Positions 52,304 to 60,634 of a stretch of DNA of 64,000 nucleotides are shown one piece after another. The position numbers were made by a program, and so were the translations under genes. This DNA is from Rhodoferax sp. (lineage in GTDB: Bacteria > Pseudomonadota > Gammaproteobacteria > Burkholderiales > Burkholderiaceae_C). The DNA lies in contig NZ_JAGPBB010000007.1 in the NCBI RefSeq assembly GCF_018063565.1, positions 1 to 64,000 on the forward strand. The letters are read 5' to 3'. The notes beneath the pieces were generated by a model that was given only the letters and a program-made list of their open reading frames with translations, was not told where the DNA came from and ran no database searches. Position 1 is the first letter of the stretch. Every line of letters begins with the position of its first letter.

Positions 52304-53077
52304 ATGTCAAAGCACACGGTTTTGGTCACAGGCGCCTCGTCGGGCATCGGCATGGAACTGGCGCGACAGTTTGCTCAATTGGGGCACAACCTTGTGATGC
52401 TGGCCCGAGGGCGCGCCGCTCTTGAAGCACTGGCACTTGAAATTCAGATGCAACACAAGGTTTCTGCGCAAGTCATAGTTGCCGATCTATGTGACCCTCA
52501 GGCTCCTGCGAATATTTTGGAGGAACTGACGCGACGGGATCTTCAGATCGATGTTTTGGTCAACAACGCCGGTTTTGGCCTGTTGGGTCCACACGCCGAT
52601 CTGGATGTCCAGCGGCAGATGGACATGGTGCAAGTCAACATAACTTCCCTGGTGCTTCTGACCCGGTTACTGCTTCCAGGCATGCTGGCCCGAGACACCG
52701 GAGGTGTGCTCAACGTGGCATCAACTGCGGCTTTTCAGGCAGGTCCGAACATGGCGATTTATTACGCGTCAAAGGCATTCGTGTTGTCTTATACCGAGGC
52801 TTTGCATGAAGAAGTTGGCGGGACAAAGTTGCATGTCAGTTGCCTGTGCCCGGGTCCGACCCATACGGGATTTGTTGCAGCTGCCGGAATGGAGGGCGTT
52901 GGACTTTTTAAACTGGGTGCGCAATCGGCTGAAGAGGTGGCCCGGGTTGGGGTTACCGGGTTTCAAAACAACAGGACGATTGCGATCTCGGGATTTAAAA
53001 ACAGTGCACTGGCATTTCTCGGCAAGTTCTCTCCTCGGTTTGTCACTCGAAAAATAGCGCAGGCACTGAATCGATAG
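52304..53077 (+). CDS. Short-chain dehydrogenase/reductase
   Basis: The start MSKHTVLVTGASSGIG follows AAGGAA and gives 257 residues. It has the NAD(P)-binding TGASSGIG motif (about 8-15), NNAGFG, and the catalytic YYASK (Tyr-x3-Lys). Such proteins reduce or oxidise ketones and alcohols. The substrate is not evident. It lies divergent from the phage early operon and may be host sequence or a cargo gene between prophage modules. Confidence 0.88.
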   Translation: MSKHTVLVTGASSGIGMELARQFAQLGHNLVMLARGRAALEALALEIQMQHKVSAQVIVADLCDPQAPANILEELTRRDLQIDVLVNNAGFGLLGPHADLDVQRQMDMVQVNITSLVLLTRLLLPGMLARDTGGVLNVASTAAFQAGPNMAIYYASKAFVLSYTEALHEEVGGTKLHVSCLCPGPTHTGFVAAAGMEGVGLFKLGAQSAEEVARVGVTGFQNNRTIAISGFKNSALAFLGKFSPRFVTRKIAQALNR

Positions 53078-53243
53078 TCGCCGGGGTGGGAAGCCGCCCA
53101 ATGATCGCCAACAATTTTGGTCAAGGCGGACTTCTCCAACGGGCAGGTACCTTAGGGCACTGTGATTCGAATCGCCCAAACTCCGTTGATGCGCCACGAC
53201 CACCCTCGGGACTAGATTGATTTGCGCATACCACCGATGTGCC

Positions 53244-53699
53244 TTATCTGCGCATAGTGGCGTTGATGTTGAAACTACCAGGCCTGCCGGGCGTCATGTC
53301 AATGGCTTGGAGTGTGAACTTAGCGTGCCGTTCTTTCGCTGCAACCGATAAGTGTCCCTTATACGTGCGATTGAATCCGGGGTACAAACAGCCGGTAAAC
53401 GTCACGTTCAGGGTGACGATATGTGCGGCCAACCCTGGCGCCGCGAGACCTAAGAGTTTGCATTTGTTCTCAGTGCTTGAGCCAACCACTTTGCCACCCT
53501 GGTCAATGTTGATTGTCAGTTCGGTAACGATATGCCCCGCTGGATCTGAGACTGACCTGATGTACGGTTGGTATTCAGTCTGACCGTGCCACTCTCCGTA
53601 TGGTGAGTCGTACTCGCCTGCCAAAGCGCTAAAACACCAAAGTGTAAGAAGGAAAAAAACGCTCGACAAGGTCGTGGTCTGGTTTCGAGGTGAGGACAT
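53244..53699 (-). CDS. Secreted protein, unknown
   Basis: From MSSPRNQTTTLSSVFF the 151-residue product has a typical Sec signal peptide ending near SALAGEY, then a beta-rich domain with Cys residues that could form a disulfide. A segment SDPAGHIVTELTINIDQGGKVVGS is notable but not one I can place. It is expected in the periplasm. It lies between an SDR gene and a broken nuclease gene. Confidence 0.6.
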   Translation of the reverse strand: MSSPRNQTTTLSSVFFLLTLWCFSALAGEYDSPYGEWHGQTEYQPYIRSVSDPAGHIVTELTINIDQGGKVVGSSTENKCKLLGLAAPGLAAHIVTLNVTFTGCLYPGFNRTYKGHLSVAAKERHAKFTLQAIDMTPGRPGSFNINATMRR

Positions 53700-53719
53700 T
53701 TTTGATACTGCCGTTGGTT

Positions 53720-54037
53720 TTAACACCCCAACTGGGGCGAATAGTTGAAATCTAAGCTCATCATTACTTTGGAATATTGGTCTGTGTCTTCCTTCTGCGG
53801 TTCAGTCCTCAGGCATTGGCGAAATGTGCAATGAAATTGGAAGTCAAACTGGCCAAACGGTTGATTCTTTTCTAGCGCATCAATGCCCGACAGTCGAACT
53901 TTGTGCTGCACCTTGTCGGCATCCAGCACTGTGATGGTGTCACCGTCCGCGACCCCCAACACATGCCCCGTCAGTACCTCGGCCCTGACTGCGCCTAAGG
54001 TCATGAGCAGTGCCAATACGAGCCCCAATGCTCTCAT
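53720..54037 (-). pseudogene. Truncated thermonuclease (SNase family)
   Basis: The first about 63 residues are a good SNase start: a signal peptide (MRALGLVLALLMTLGAVRA) and GHVLGVADGDTITVL, then VRLSGIDALEKNQPFGQ. After that the sequence leaves the family and runs into an unrelated tail that ends at a stop near 53720. The catalytic Arg/Glu region is missing. The junction near 53850 probably marks an insertion or deletion. Confidence 0.75.
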
Positions 54038-54124
54038 TCATTTCCCCCTGTTGCCCTAGCTTACCCATTGGTTCGGATGATTTGAATCATGATTTGCGGG
54101 TCTTTCAAATGCCCTGTGCTAACC

Positions 54125-54331
54125 ATGAAACCAACCAAACTCACTCACCCGAACGAGATGTCAGCGCGTCAGCGCGCAGCCGAGATCACATCCATTCTTT
54201 GCACAGCAATTATGCGCACCCACGCTTGTAGCGAGTCTGCGACAGATCAAACACAGAGACAAATTGACCTTGGCTTTTCTGGCAACCAGAGCGTTCATAC
54301 GAGCCCCAATCAACAAAGGATTTTCAAATGA
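54125..54331 (+). CDS. Small leader ORF upstream of the DUF2924 gene
   Basis: The 68-residue ORF (MKPTKLTHPNEMSARQRAAE) ends in IDLGFSGNQSVHTSPNQQ and overlaps the DUF2924 start by 4 bp (ATGA). I recall similar small ORFs ahead of DUF2924 genes in other proteobacterial elements. Its 3' part carries copy 5 of the upstream repeat. It may be a real small protein or a translated leader that couples expression. Confidence 0.6.
   Translation: MKPTKLTHPNEMSARQRAAEITSILCTAIMRTHACSESATDQTQRQIDLGFSGNQSVHTSPNQQRIFK
54263..54299 (+). repeat. Upstream repeat element, copy 5
   Basis: ATTGACCTTGGCTT, then AGAGCGTTCATA, with TTGGCT 58 nt ahead of the DUF2924 ATG. It differs from copies 1-4 by small indels. 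Here it is inside a leader ORF and reads IDLGFSGNQSVHT, matching the peptide sense of the other copies (IDLAS...). It links the recombinase cassette with the phage accessory cluster 18 kb away. Confidence 0.6.
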
Positions 54332-54780
54332 AAGACTCCACTTCAGTGGCGGCTCAAGTGGCTGCGCTGTCCAGCCTGCCAATGCCAGACCTTTGGGTCT
54401 TATGGGATCGGTTTTTCAAACGCAGACCCGAGTACCCCAACCGCAGCTATGTGGAATCGCGAGTGGCATACAAACTCCAGGAGCAGGCGTTTGGCGGTCT
54501 TTCTGCAGAAACTCAGCGCAGATTGATCAACATCGGCATGCGCCACTCAAAGATCAAGGGCCGGCAGATTGCGCGGGCAATTGAACTTGCACCTGGCACC
54601 GTTTTGCTGCGCGAGTGGGGAGAGCGTGACCACAAGGTAACCGTGACTGCTGAAGGTCGCTTTGAATATGAGGGCAGGTTGTATAAGAGCCTGTCAGCTG
54701 TTGCCAGGCACATATCTGGCACCCCCTGGTCTGGACCACTGTTTTTTGGCCTTCGATCCAATCGCAAGGACGCTGAGTGA
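54328..54780 (+). CDS. DUF2924 protein of the recombinase cassette
   Basis: The 150-residue protein shows the DUF2924 pattern: LPMPDLWVLWDRFFKRRPEY, AYKLQEQAFGGLS, PGTVLLREWGERDHKVTV, and SLSAVARHISGTPWSGPLFFGL at the C-terminus. These proteins regularly accompany large serine recombinases; their role is not known, perhaps as DNA-binding partners. It overlaps the leader ORF and the recombinase by 4 bp each. Confidence 0.88.
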   Translation: MKDSTSVAAQVAALSSLPMPDLWVLWDRFFKRRPEYPNRSYVESRVAYKLQEQAFGGLSAETQRRLINIGMRHSKIKGRQIARAIELAPGTVLLREWGERDHKVTVTAEGRFEYEGRLYKSLSAVARHISGTPWSGPLFFGLRSNRKDAE

Positions 54781-56156
54781 GTACCACCACCCACGATTCA
54801 TCATCGAAGGCGCGCAAACGCTGCGCTGTGTATTGCCGCGTATCAAGCGACGAGCGACTCGAACAGGAGTTCAACTCGATCGATGCCCAAAAAGAGGCTG
54901 GCCACGCTTACGTGACCAGTCAACGCTCCGAAGGTTGGATACCGGTGGTGGATGACTACGACGACCCCGGGTTCTCTGGTGGAAATACCGAGCGCCCGGG
55001 ACTCAAACGCCTGATGGCTGACATTGAGCGTGGCCAAGTCGACATTGTGGTTGTTTACAAAATTGACCGCCTGACCCGCAGCTTGGCGGATTTCTCCAAA
55101 ATGGTCGAAGTTTTCGAGCGACAGGGTGTCTCGTTTGTGTCGGTCACGCAGCAGTTCAACACCACCACGTCCATGGGCCGCTTGATGCTCAACGTGCTGC
55201 TGTCTTTCGCCCAGTTTGAGCGTGAGGTCACCGGCGAGCGAATTCGCGACAAGATTGCCGCCAGCAAACGCAAGGGGCTTTGGATGGGTGGCGTGCCGCC
55301 ACTGGGATATGACGTGGTTAATCGACTGCTGGTAGTCAATGAGATCGAGGCTGAACTGGTTCGGCGCATCTTTGCCGAGATGCTCACCATTGGCTCACCC
55401 ACTCGCATCGCGCAGGGTTTGGCCAGCGAGGGCATCACTACCAAAGCCTGGACCACCCAAGATGGTCAGGTGCGCAGCGGCAACAAGATGGACCGCAAGT
55501 ACCTGTACAAGTTGCTGCGCAATCGCATCTATTTGGGCGAGTTGTCGCACAAGGGCAGTTGGTTTGCCGGCGCACACGAGCCCATCATTGACCACGGACT
55601 GTGGGGGAGGGTGCATGAAGTCCTGGCATGCGATCCGCATGTGAGATCAGTGGAAACCCAGACACGCGAAAGTACAGACGCATTGCTGCGCGGTCTGCTG
55701 TTTGATCCAACTGGTGATCCGATGTACCCGACCTATGCCAGCAAAAATAAATACAAGTACCGCTATTACGTCTCCAAGGCTGAGATGCGATTCGGAGCAG
55801 CGGGCAAAACCCACACACGTATTCCGGCTGAGGAGGTGGAGGCTGCGACTGTCAATCAGATCAAAACTGTGTTGTCCAGTCCGGAAGCCATCAACGCGGT
55901 ATGTAAATCTCTTGAATTGCAGCGGATTCAGATCAAAGAGGATGTGATTGTGATGAACCTTCACCAGCTCGGTATGGCTTGGGAGCAACTGCACCAAGTT
56001 GAGTGCATCAGAATCGTCAAGTTGATGATCGAACGGATTGATCTAGTCGCAGGTGGGTTGAAGGTGAAATGGCATGCCCTGGGTTGGAAGGACCTGATCA
56101 TCGAGTTCGGGGCAAAGGGCATTGGTGCGGAATTGGTGGCCATGGAGACGCCATGA
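54777..56156 (+). CDS. Large serine recombinase, probable phage integrase
   Basis: The 459-residue protein has a resolvase catalytic domain (about 13-160) with the nucleophile S23 in YCRVSS, the DDPGFSGGN block, KIDRLTRSL and RLMLNVLLSFAQFEREVTGERIRDKI. A recombinase domain (about 175-280) follows, then a C-terminal region containing a possible zinc-poor ribbon and a helical part. Serine integrases of this size carry out phage integration. No other integrase is seen, so this is the best candidate for the prophage. Confidence 0.93.
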   Translation: MSTTTHDSSSKARKRCAVYCRVSSDERLEQEFNSIDAQKEAGHAYVTSQRSEGWIPVVDDYDDPGFSGGNTERPGLKRLMADIERGQVDIVVVYKIDRLTRSLADFSKMVEVFERQGVSFVSVTQQFNTTTSMGRLMLNVLLSFAQFEREVTGERIRDKIAASKRKGLWMGGVPPLGYDVVNRLLVVNEIEAELVRRIFAEMLTIGSPTRIAQGLASEGITTKAWTTQDGQVRSGNKMDRKYLYKLLRNRIYLGELSHKGSWFAGAHEPIIDHGLWGRVHEVLACDPHVRSVETQTRESTDALLRGLLFDPTGDPMYPTYASKNKYKYRYYVSKAEMRFGAAGKTHTRIPAEEVEAATVNQIKTVLSSPEAINAVCKSLELQRIQIKEDVIVMNLHQLGMAWEQLHQVECIRIVKLMIERIDLVAGGLKVKWHALGWKDLIIEFGAKGIGAELVAMETP

Positions 56157-56515
56157 ACGCTAACCTCTGTACCTTTGTGCCACTGACATTTTCCAGACGG
56201 GGTGTGCGGTTGCTAGGCACCACAAGTGCCGTCGCGCCTGACTCGACTTTCTTGGTCGGTTTAAGTCGTGCCTTTTACTGGAACAGCCTGCTGGATGCTG
56301 GTGTCATGAAAAGTGGCTCGGAGATCGCCAGACGCGAATGCCTACACCCCTCGGTAGTGAATGAATTGTTGCGCCTCACATTGCTAGCACCCGACATCAT
56401 CACGCAATTGATGTGTGGGCATCAACCGCGGCGGCTGACCTTGATGTGGTTTCAGCGAAATCGCCTGCCGGTGGACTGGCAGGCTCAGCGCGCCATCATC
56501 GACGCCTTCAAGTAG
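56153..56515 (+). CDS. Helix-turn-helix protein after the recombinase (paralogue 1)
   Basis: The 120-residue protein overlaps the recombinase stop by 4 bp. It contains SRAFYWNSLLDAGVMKSGSE and IARRECLHPSVVNELLRLTLLAPDI, which align with the next protein (LGLAHYWQWLLDEGKYRSLAE and IAVAEGLDRGQVTRTSQLSRLAPKI). This is a KorB/ParB-like helix-turn-helix. It may modulate recombination direction or regulate the cassette. Confidence 0.72.
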   Translation: MNANLCTFVPLTFSRRGVRLLGTTSAVAPDSTFLVGLSRAFYWNSLLDAGVMKSGSEIARRECLHPSVVNELLRLTLLAPDIITQLMCGHQPRRLTLMWFQRNRLPVDWQAQRAIIDAFK

Positions 56516-56523
56516 GAACCAGC

Positions 56524-57045
56524 ATGGCAAGAAAAGACAAGGGAGTATTGACTGGTGAAGCTGTCACCTACCAAGTTCCGGTGCCAGCAGGTGGCGTGCA
56601 GATGGAGACGTTCATTCCCTGGACATTGGTCAAGCGAGGTGTCCGCAGGCAAGTCATTACGCCAATCGATGCGCCAGAGCATTTTGAGAAGGAAGCGGTC
56701 GTGGAACGACGTGCGCTCAAGCAAGTCAAGGACAGCCCGGTGATACGGGCGCTAGGGCTGGCACATTACTGGCAGTGGCTACTCGATGAGGGCAAGTACC
56801 GATCCCTAGCGGAAATTGCTGTTGCAGAGGGCTTGGATCGAGGTCAGGTAACCCGCACTTCACAGCTAAGTCGATTGGCACCAAAAATTGCGGAGTTTTG
56901 TTTGACTGATGGACATGGTGGCAGAACGTTGGAGCAGTTGGCTCGAGCTTGTCTCGCTGAAAGCTGGGATGATCAACGAGAAACTCTGGACTCTCTACAG
57001 CACCCTTGGGCCGGTGTCTGTCAAAGTTCTTCGCGGTTAGGATAA
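56524..57045 (+). CDS. Helix-turn-helix protein after the recombinase (paralogue 2)
   Basis: The 173-residue protein starts MARKDKGVLTGEAVTY, 8 bp after the previous stop. Its C-terminal half (about 75-125) has the same helix-turn-helix region as the preceding gene; the N-terminal half is beta-rich. The C-terminus (residues 140-173) ends in a Ser/Gln-rich tail. It is the last gene of the cassette and probably close to the element boundary. Confidence 0.7.
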   Translation: MARKDKGVLTGEAVTYQVPVPAGGVQMETFIPWTLVKRGVRRQVITPIDAPEHFEKEAVVERRALKQVKDSPVIRALGLAHYWQWLLDEGKYRSLAEIAVAEGLDRGQVTRTSQLSRLAPKIAEFCLTDGHGGRTLEQLARACLAESWDDQRETLDSLQHPWAGVCQSSSRLG

Positions 57046-57418
57046 ATTTGTATCGGTTGAATTTGCTGCATGTAGGTAGGCTGCCAACGTTCATTTTTGA
57101 CGGTCGGCATCCTGGAAAGTTGGTTGGCTCCAGTAGGCTGATCCCGGTCACTCGCTCGCCACCTTCCGAGTGGCGGCATCGACCGTCAGCAGTCGTTCAG
57201 CGACTAGGCCGTTGACCGGCCGGTGCACTTCCGTAAGCGATTACTCAGTCTCGTTCCGCCCAATTCCAGGCTCGAACGACTGCTGGCGCACCAACTCATC
57301 GGAAGCCGCTTCACGATGACCAAGGCCATCCTGTAGCACGGTGGCGAGAACGACAAGTCGCGGCAACGCCTCGAAGCGCTGTCGAAGGCAGACCGGGAGG
57401 CGATGCCGGCGGACGGGC
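57046..57418. other. Gene-free stretch beyond the recombinase cassette; candidate right boundary
   Basis: The stretch includes TTGACGGT at 57097-57104 (also at 5480-5487) and a short plus-strand frame (about 57206-57336) that reads like the last 40 residues of a lost gene (RLLSLVPPNSRLERLLAHQL...). GC content rises sharply toward 57300, marking a change of origin. I see no intact gene. Confidence 0.4.
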
Positions 57419-59023
57419 TCACACCTGGGCCGGTACGGCCGCGGCGCATCCGACGGCGCAGCAGACCGCCGCTTGTGGAAGCAGCGGCGCCGCGGACCAG
57501 CCGATGAGTATGCCACCGGCATGCTGGTAGGGTGGATGCGCGGCCGGTGTCCATGCAGTGGCCCGGGCGCATGAGCCCGCACCCGGTAGCGCCACGCCCG
57601 GTGCCACGAGCCAGGTGGCGTCGTGCGTCCATCCGGCCGCCTCGTGCCTGGTTGCTGCGCAGAGCGTCGGATGCCCGTGTTCATTCCCGCAGCCGAAAGA
57701 GTAGACGAGGCGCCGGTAGTCGTCGCCCACTGCATGGGGAACGGCCGTCGGTGTATTCGGTTCAGCCCCGTGGTGGAAGGCCGTGAGGGCCACGCAGCAA
57801 GACGTGGTCGCCATGGATTTGAGCGTGGCGGGGAAGAAGTGGTAGTCGCAGTCGCCGGGCAGCAGCCAGTAACGCTCGTTGTCCTGGCGGGCCACGGCGA
57901 CGATGAGGCCGGAGTGGTTGAATTGCTTGCTCGTGCCCTGGGCGATCAGCAGACTACCGGTCTTCGTCGGGGCGGTGATGGTGCCGGGTGGCACGCCGGT
58001 CAGGTCGAGCGTGCGGACTCTGCCGCCTTGGGACCACACCGTGTGTGCGAACGCCATGAAGGCTGCGCTGCCTGTCGTGGACGGCGCCGTCCATTCCAGC
58101 CCGTGCGCGGGGTAGCCCGCGGTGGCCATAGCCTTCGTGATGGCGCCGCACCAGTGGTCCTCGTCGGCATGGCTCAGGATGACCGGCGGAGACGCGCTGG
58201 TGCAGAACCTCAGCGTCTGCAGTGCCACGTCCAGGACGTGGTTCCTGCCGCAGCCCATGTCGATGTAAAGCTCTGGCGTGGCGTGGGGCGGGTCCAGCCG
58301 CACGAGCGCCTGGGCGGCGCCCTGGCCGACGTCGTACACCGCGAGGTGCTCCGCCCACAGCCCGCGCCGGGTCAGCCGCGCGCTGGCCAGCTGGGTAGAT
58401 TGCTTGAGGATGGCCGGCATCCTGAATCGTCGGCCGGCCTTGGCGAGGGATGCCTTGGACAAGGCCTTCACGGCGTCTATCGTGGCGGGGATGCCTGCGT
58501 CGAAGATCGAGGCGAAGTAGGTGACACGGCAAAACAGGATGTGAGCCATCTTGCCCACGGTGACCCGCGCCTGGAACCAGTCCGACGTGATGCCTTGCCG
58601 CCAGCGGCGCAGCGCGTCATCGGGAGTGGCTAGGCCGCCGCCCAGCGAGGCGTTCAGCAGCATCATGTGCCAAGGCATCTCGCTGGGTTGGTACGTGAAG
58701 CGCCCGAGCGGTGCGTTGCCCAAAGTGAACTGACTGTTGGTGGCCTTGCCCTTGACGTCGCTGATCCAGTCCCGGTAGGACAGCTTCAACCAGTCCGTCG
58801 CCCAGTCCGCGCCGACCACTTCGAACGTGACACTGATCGTCTGTGCCGCGCCTTCCGGGCGCCGTTCATCTTCCCCGACCTCCGCGGGCCCATTGATGCT
58901 GACCAGCCGGGCCAGCACGCGGAACCCGTCATTGCGTTGTTTGGCTAGGACGCTTCTACCAAGCCTGGGGTCATGGTGCAGGTAGGGACAGTCAGCGTAC
59001 AGCGTGTTGTTTTGCGTGGCCAT
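57419..59023 (-). CDS. ComEC-like metallo-beta-lactamase-fold protein
   Basis: The 534-residue protein from MATQNNTLYADCPYL has the fold's metal motif H285-x-D287-x-D289-H290 (LSHADEDHW), preceded by VYDVGQGAAQAL (about 229-240), as in ComEC/Rec2-type hydrolases. There is no membrane segment, so it is a soluble member. The N-terminal 220 residues are a separate domain I cannot place. It is very GC-rich, unlike neighbours, and lies next to an IS91 remnant. Roles in nucleotide or nucleic-acid cleavage, including defence, are possible. Confidence 0.72.
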   Translation of the reverse strand: MATQNNTLYADCPYLHHDPRLGRSVLAKQRNDGFRVLARLVSINGPAEVGEDERRPEGAAQTISVTFEVVGADWATDWLKLSYRDWISDVKGKATNSQFTLGNAPLGRFTYQPSEMPWHMMLLNASLGGGLATPDDALRRWRQGITSDWFQARVTVGKMAHILFCRVTYFASIFDAGIPATIDAVKALSKASLAKAGRRFRMPAILKQSTQLASARLTRRGLWAEHLAVYDVGQGAAQALVRLDPPHATPELYIDMGCGRNHVLDVALQTLRFCTSASPPVILSHADEDHWCGAITKAMATAGYPAHGLEWTAPSTTGSAAFMAFAHTVWSQGGRVRTLDLTGVPPGTITAPTKTGSLLIAQGTSKQFNHSGLIVAVARQDNERYWLLPGDCDYHFFPATLKSMATTSCCVALTAFHHGAEPNTPTAVPHAVGDDYRRLVYSFGCGNEHGHPTLCAATRHEAAGWTHDATWLVAPGVALPGAGSCARATAWTPAAHPPYQHAGGILIGWSAAPLLPQAAVCCAVGCAAAVPAQV

Positions 59024-59339
59024 TCGAACGGGGTTGTGGAGCCCGGGTGGCATAGTTTAATGGCGAGTCTGCACGGCAGCTCCGGCGCTTAGGAATTTCA
59101 AACGGTTTCTGGAAAGCCCGGCTGACGCATAGGTGGCCGGCCGATATCTGCCTGGAGAGCTTGGAACTAACGGCTGCGACGTTGTCTTGTCGTGATTCGG
59201 CGTGCCCCTGACGGTTCGCTTGGGGCTCGCTGGGCCTTGGTTCTAGGGTTAAACCTGAACCCATGGGCACGATGCCGGACCATCCTGGCTTCGCTGGCAG
59301 CGCAGGCTGGGGGACTGGGGCGAGGTGGTTGAGACGGTA

Positions 59340-59590
59340 GGCGAAGCTCAGGTGGCAAAGCTTTGCCCCGCCTCGCGCGCAGCCTCTGGTCGGCGGCTGC
59401 GGATCCAGGCTCAGGTGGGTGAGGATCTTCTCGATCATCGGCCACTTAAGGATGGCCGCGATGATCGTCAGATGCCCAGAGCCGCAGTTCGGGCAGTGCT
59501 GCATGTCGATGTCGAAGACACGCTTGAGAAGCCGCGCCCAGCTGATCCTGTGCGCTCTGGCCTGAACCCCCTCGATCTCGCATCTTTCTG
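59340..59590 (-). pseudogene. IS91/ISCR-family transposase, C-terminal remnant
   Basis: The minus strand encodes the typical IS91-type C-terminus: RISWARLLKRVFDID, then MQHCPNCGSGHLTIIAAILK and MIEKILTHLSLDPQPP. The catalytic N-terminal part is missing. IS91-type elements move by rolling circle and can pick up adjacent DNA, which may explain the neighbouring GC-rich metallo-beta-lactamase-fold gene. The exact ends are uncertain. Confidence 0.75.
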
Positions 59591-59616
59591 CAACTGCGAT
59601 GGTGTCCGACCGACAA

Positions 59617-59835
59617 CTACTCTTCTTTACCAGCGAGAGCAGAAATCGCCTGAGCTGTCAGGAAGTACTTGTTAGTGCCCAGATCACGAATGGTTTTGAT
59701 GCCGAACGCCTTTGCCAGCAATTCAGCATCACCCGCTGACACGCCTTCTAAGGCATCCACCGGGGCATCGGCGATTTCTTTCAACGACTTGGACTCGAAC
59801 GCTTTGTCGACGGCTTTATTGATGTTCAAGATCAT
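59617..59835 (-). CDS. Small helical protein, HhH-like
   Basis: The ATG at 59835 follows GAGGAG and overlaps the previous stop (TGATG). The 72-residue protein (MILNINKAVDKAFESKSLKE, then DAPVDALEGVSAGDAELLAKAFGI and TIRDLGTNKYFLTAQAI) belongs to a widespread conserved small-protein type with a helix-hairpin-helix-like core. Function is unknown; DNA binding is possible. Confidence 0.78.
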   Translation of the reverse strand: MILNINKAVDKAFESKSLKEIADAPVDALEGVSAGDAELLAKAFGIKTIRDLGTNKYFLTAQAISALAGKEE

Positions 59836-60053
59836 CACTCCTCAGGGTTGTTGGGGGAGCCGAGATTATGGGGTTTGTCTGGCAACCATGTGGTCGAATC
59901 GACCAGCGTGAAACCCATTTGATTGCAGTCCAACTCAGATGCACGGCGAGGCGTAGCCTTGGCCAACTCCATCCAGACTGGAAACGGTATTTGGCTGATG
60001 GTCCGCTTGGGCGCCATGCGCGTGACCTCAAACTGGTTGTTCTGAAACACCAT
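59835..60053 (-). CDS. Small ORF coupled to the HhH-like gene, uncertain
   Basis: The 72-codon ORF (MVFQNNQFEVTRMAPKRTIS) has GGAG 9 nt upstream and ends on the TGATG junction with the next gene. A GTG at 60101 could extend it. Translational coupling is the main reason to believe it; I recognise no family. Confidence 0.4.
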   Translation of the reverse strand: MVFQNNQFEVTRMAPKRTISQIPFPVWMELAKATPRRASELDCNQMGFTLVDSTTWLPDKPHNLGSPNNPEE

Positions 60054-60124
60054 CACGCCGCACTCCACCGGGATTTCATTGGGCTGGGCAATCGGTTGCA
60101 CGGCCGAAGCATTGCCGATGTACC

Positions 60125-60634
60125 CTAGAAGCGGAAAACCGAGCCGAAGCTGAAGCCGGAAAGCTTCAGGTTGGAGTTCCGCAGGACTTCGTAAGACAGA
60201 TGCAGCGAAACATTGGGTTTGATTACGTATTCGTACCCCAAGGACGCTCCCACGGCACGGTCGCTGGTGAGCTCCAGGTCTCGATCGTCCCGGTCGAGTT
60301 TCGCGTAGGCGATCCGGCCGTACCACCCGTTGTAGATCAACTTGTAGCCAATCGAGAATATGGTCGTCTCGACGTTGTACTTGCCGATCTGACCAGTACT
60401 TGAGCTGATCGGTCCTGTGTACTCGACGGAATGGGACAGCCCGCCGCTGTTCAGGAACTCGTAGCCGAAAAGCGCGTTGATCTGGCTGGTGGAGTAGTCG
60501 AGCGTGCTTCGCTCACCGGTCAGGCGCTTGTACTGGATGCCGACATACGGGTCTGCGACTGCAGCAGAGGCACCGAATGCGGCGGCGGTGGCGATCAGAG
60601 TAATGCGAAAAATTTGGGCGGAGGTCTGAAACAT
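60125..60634 (-). CDS. Outer-membrane beta-barrel protein
   Basis: The 169-residue protein has a signal peptide (to about residue 28, ASAAVADPYV), then alternating beta strands (GIQYKRL, INALFGYEFL, FSIGYKLIYNGWYGRIAYAKL) and a C-terminal Phe (GSVFRF), the marks of a small outer-membrane barrel of the OmpW/opacity type. A CCCA-N3-TGGG palindrome lies about 100 bp upstream (60735-60745). Confidence 0.8.
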   Translation of the reverse strand: MFQTSAQIFRITLIATAAAFGASAAVADPYVGIQYKRLTGERSTLDYSTSQINALFGYEFLNSGGLSHSVEYTGPISSSTGQIGKYNVETTIFSIGYKLIYNGWYGRIAYAKLDRDDRDLELTSDRAVGASLGYEYVIKPNVSLHLSYEVLRNSNLKLSGFSFGSVFRF

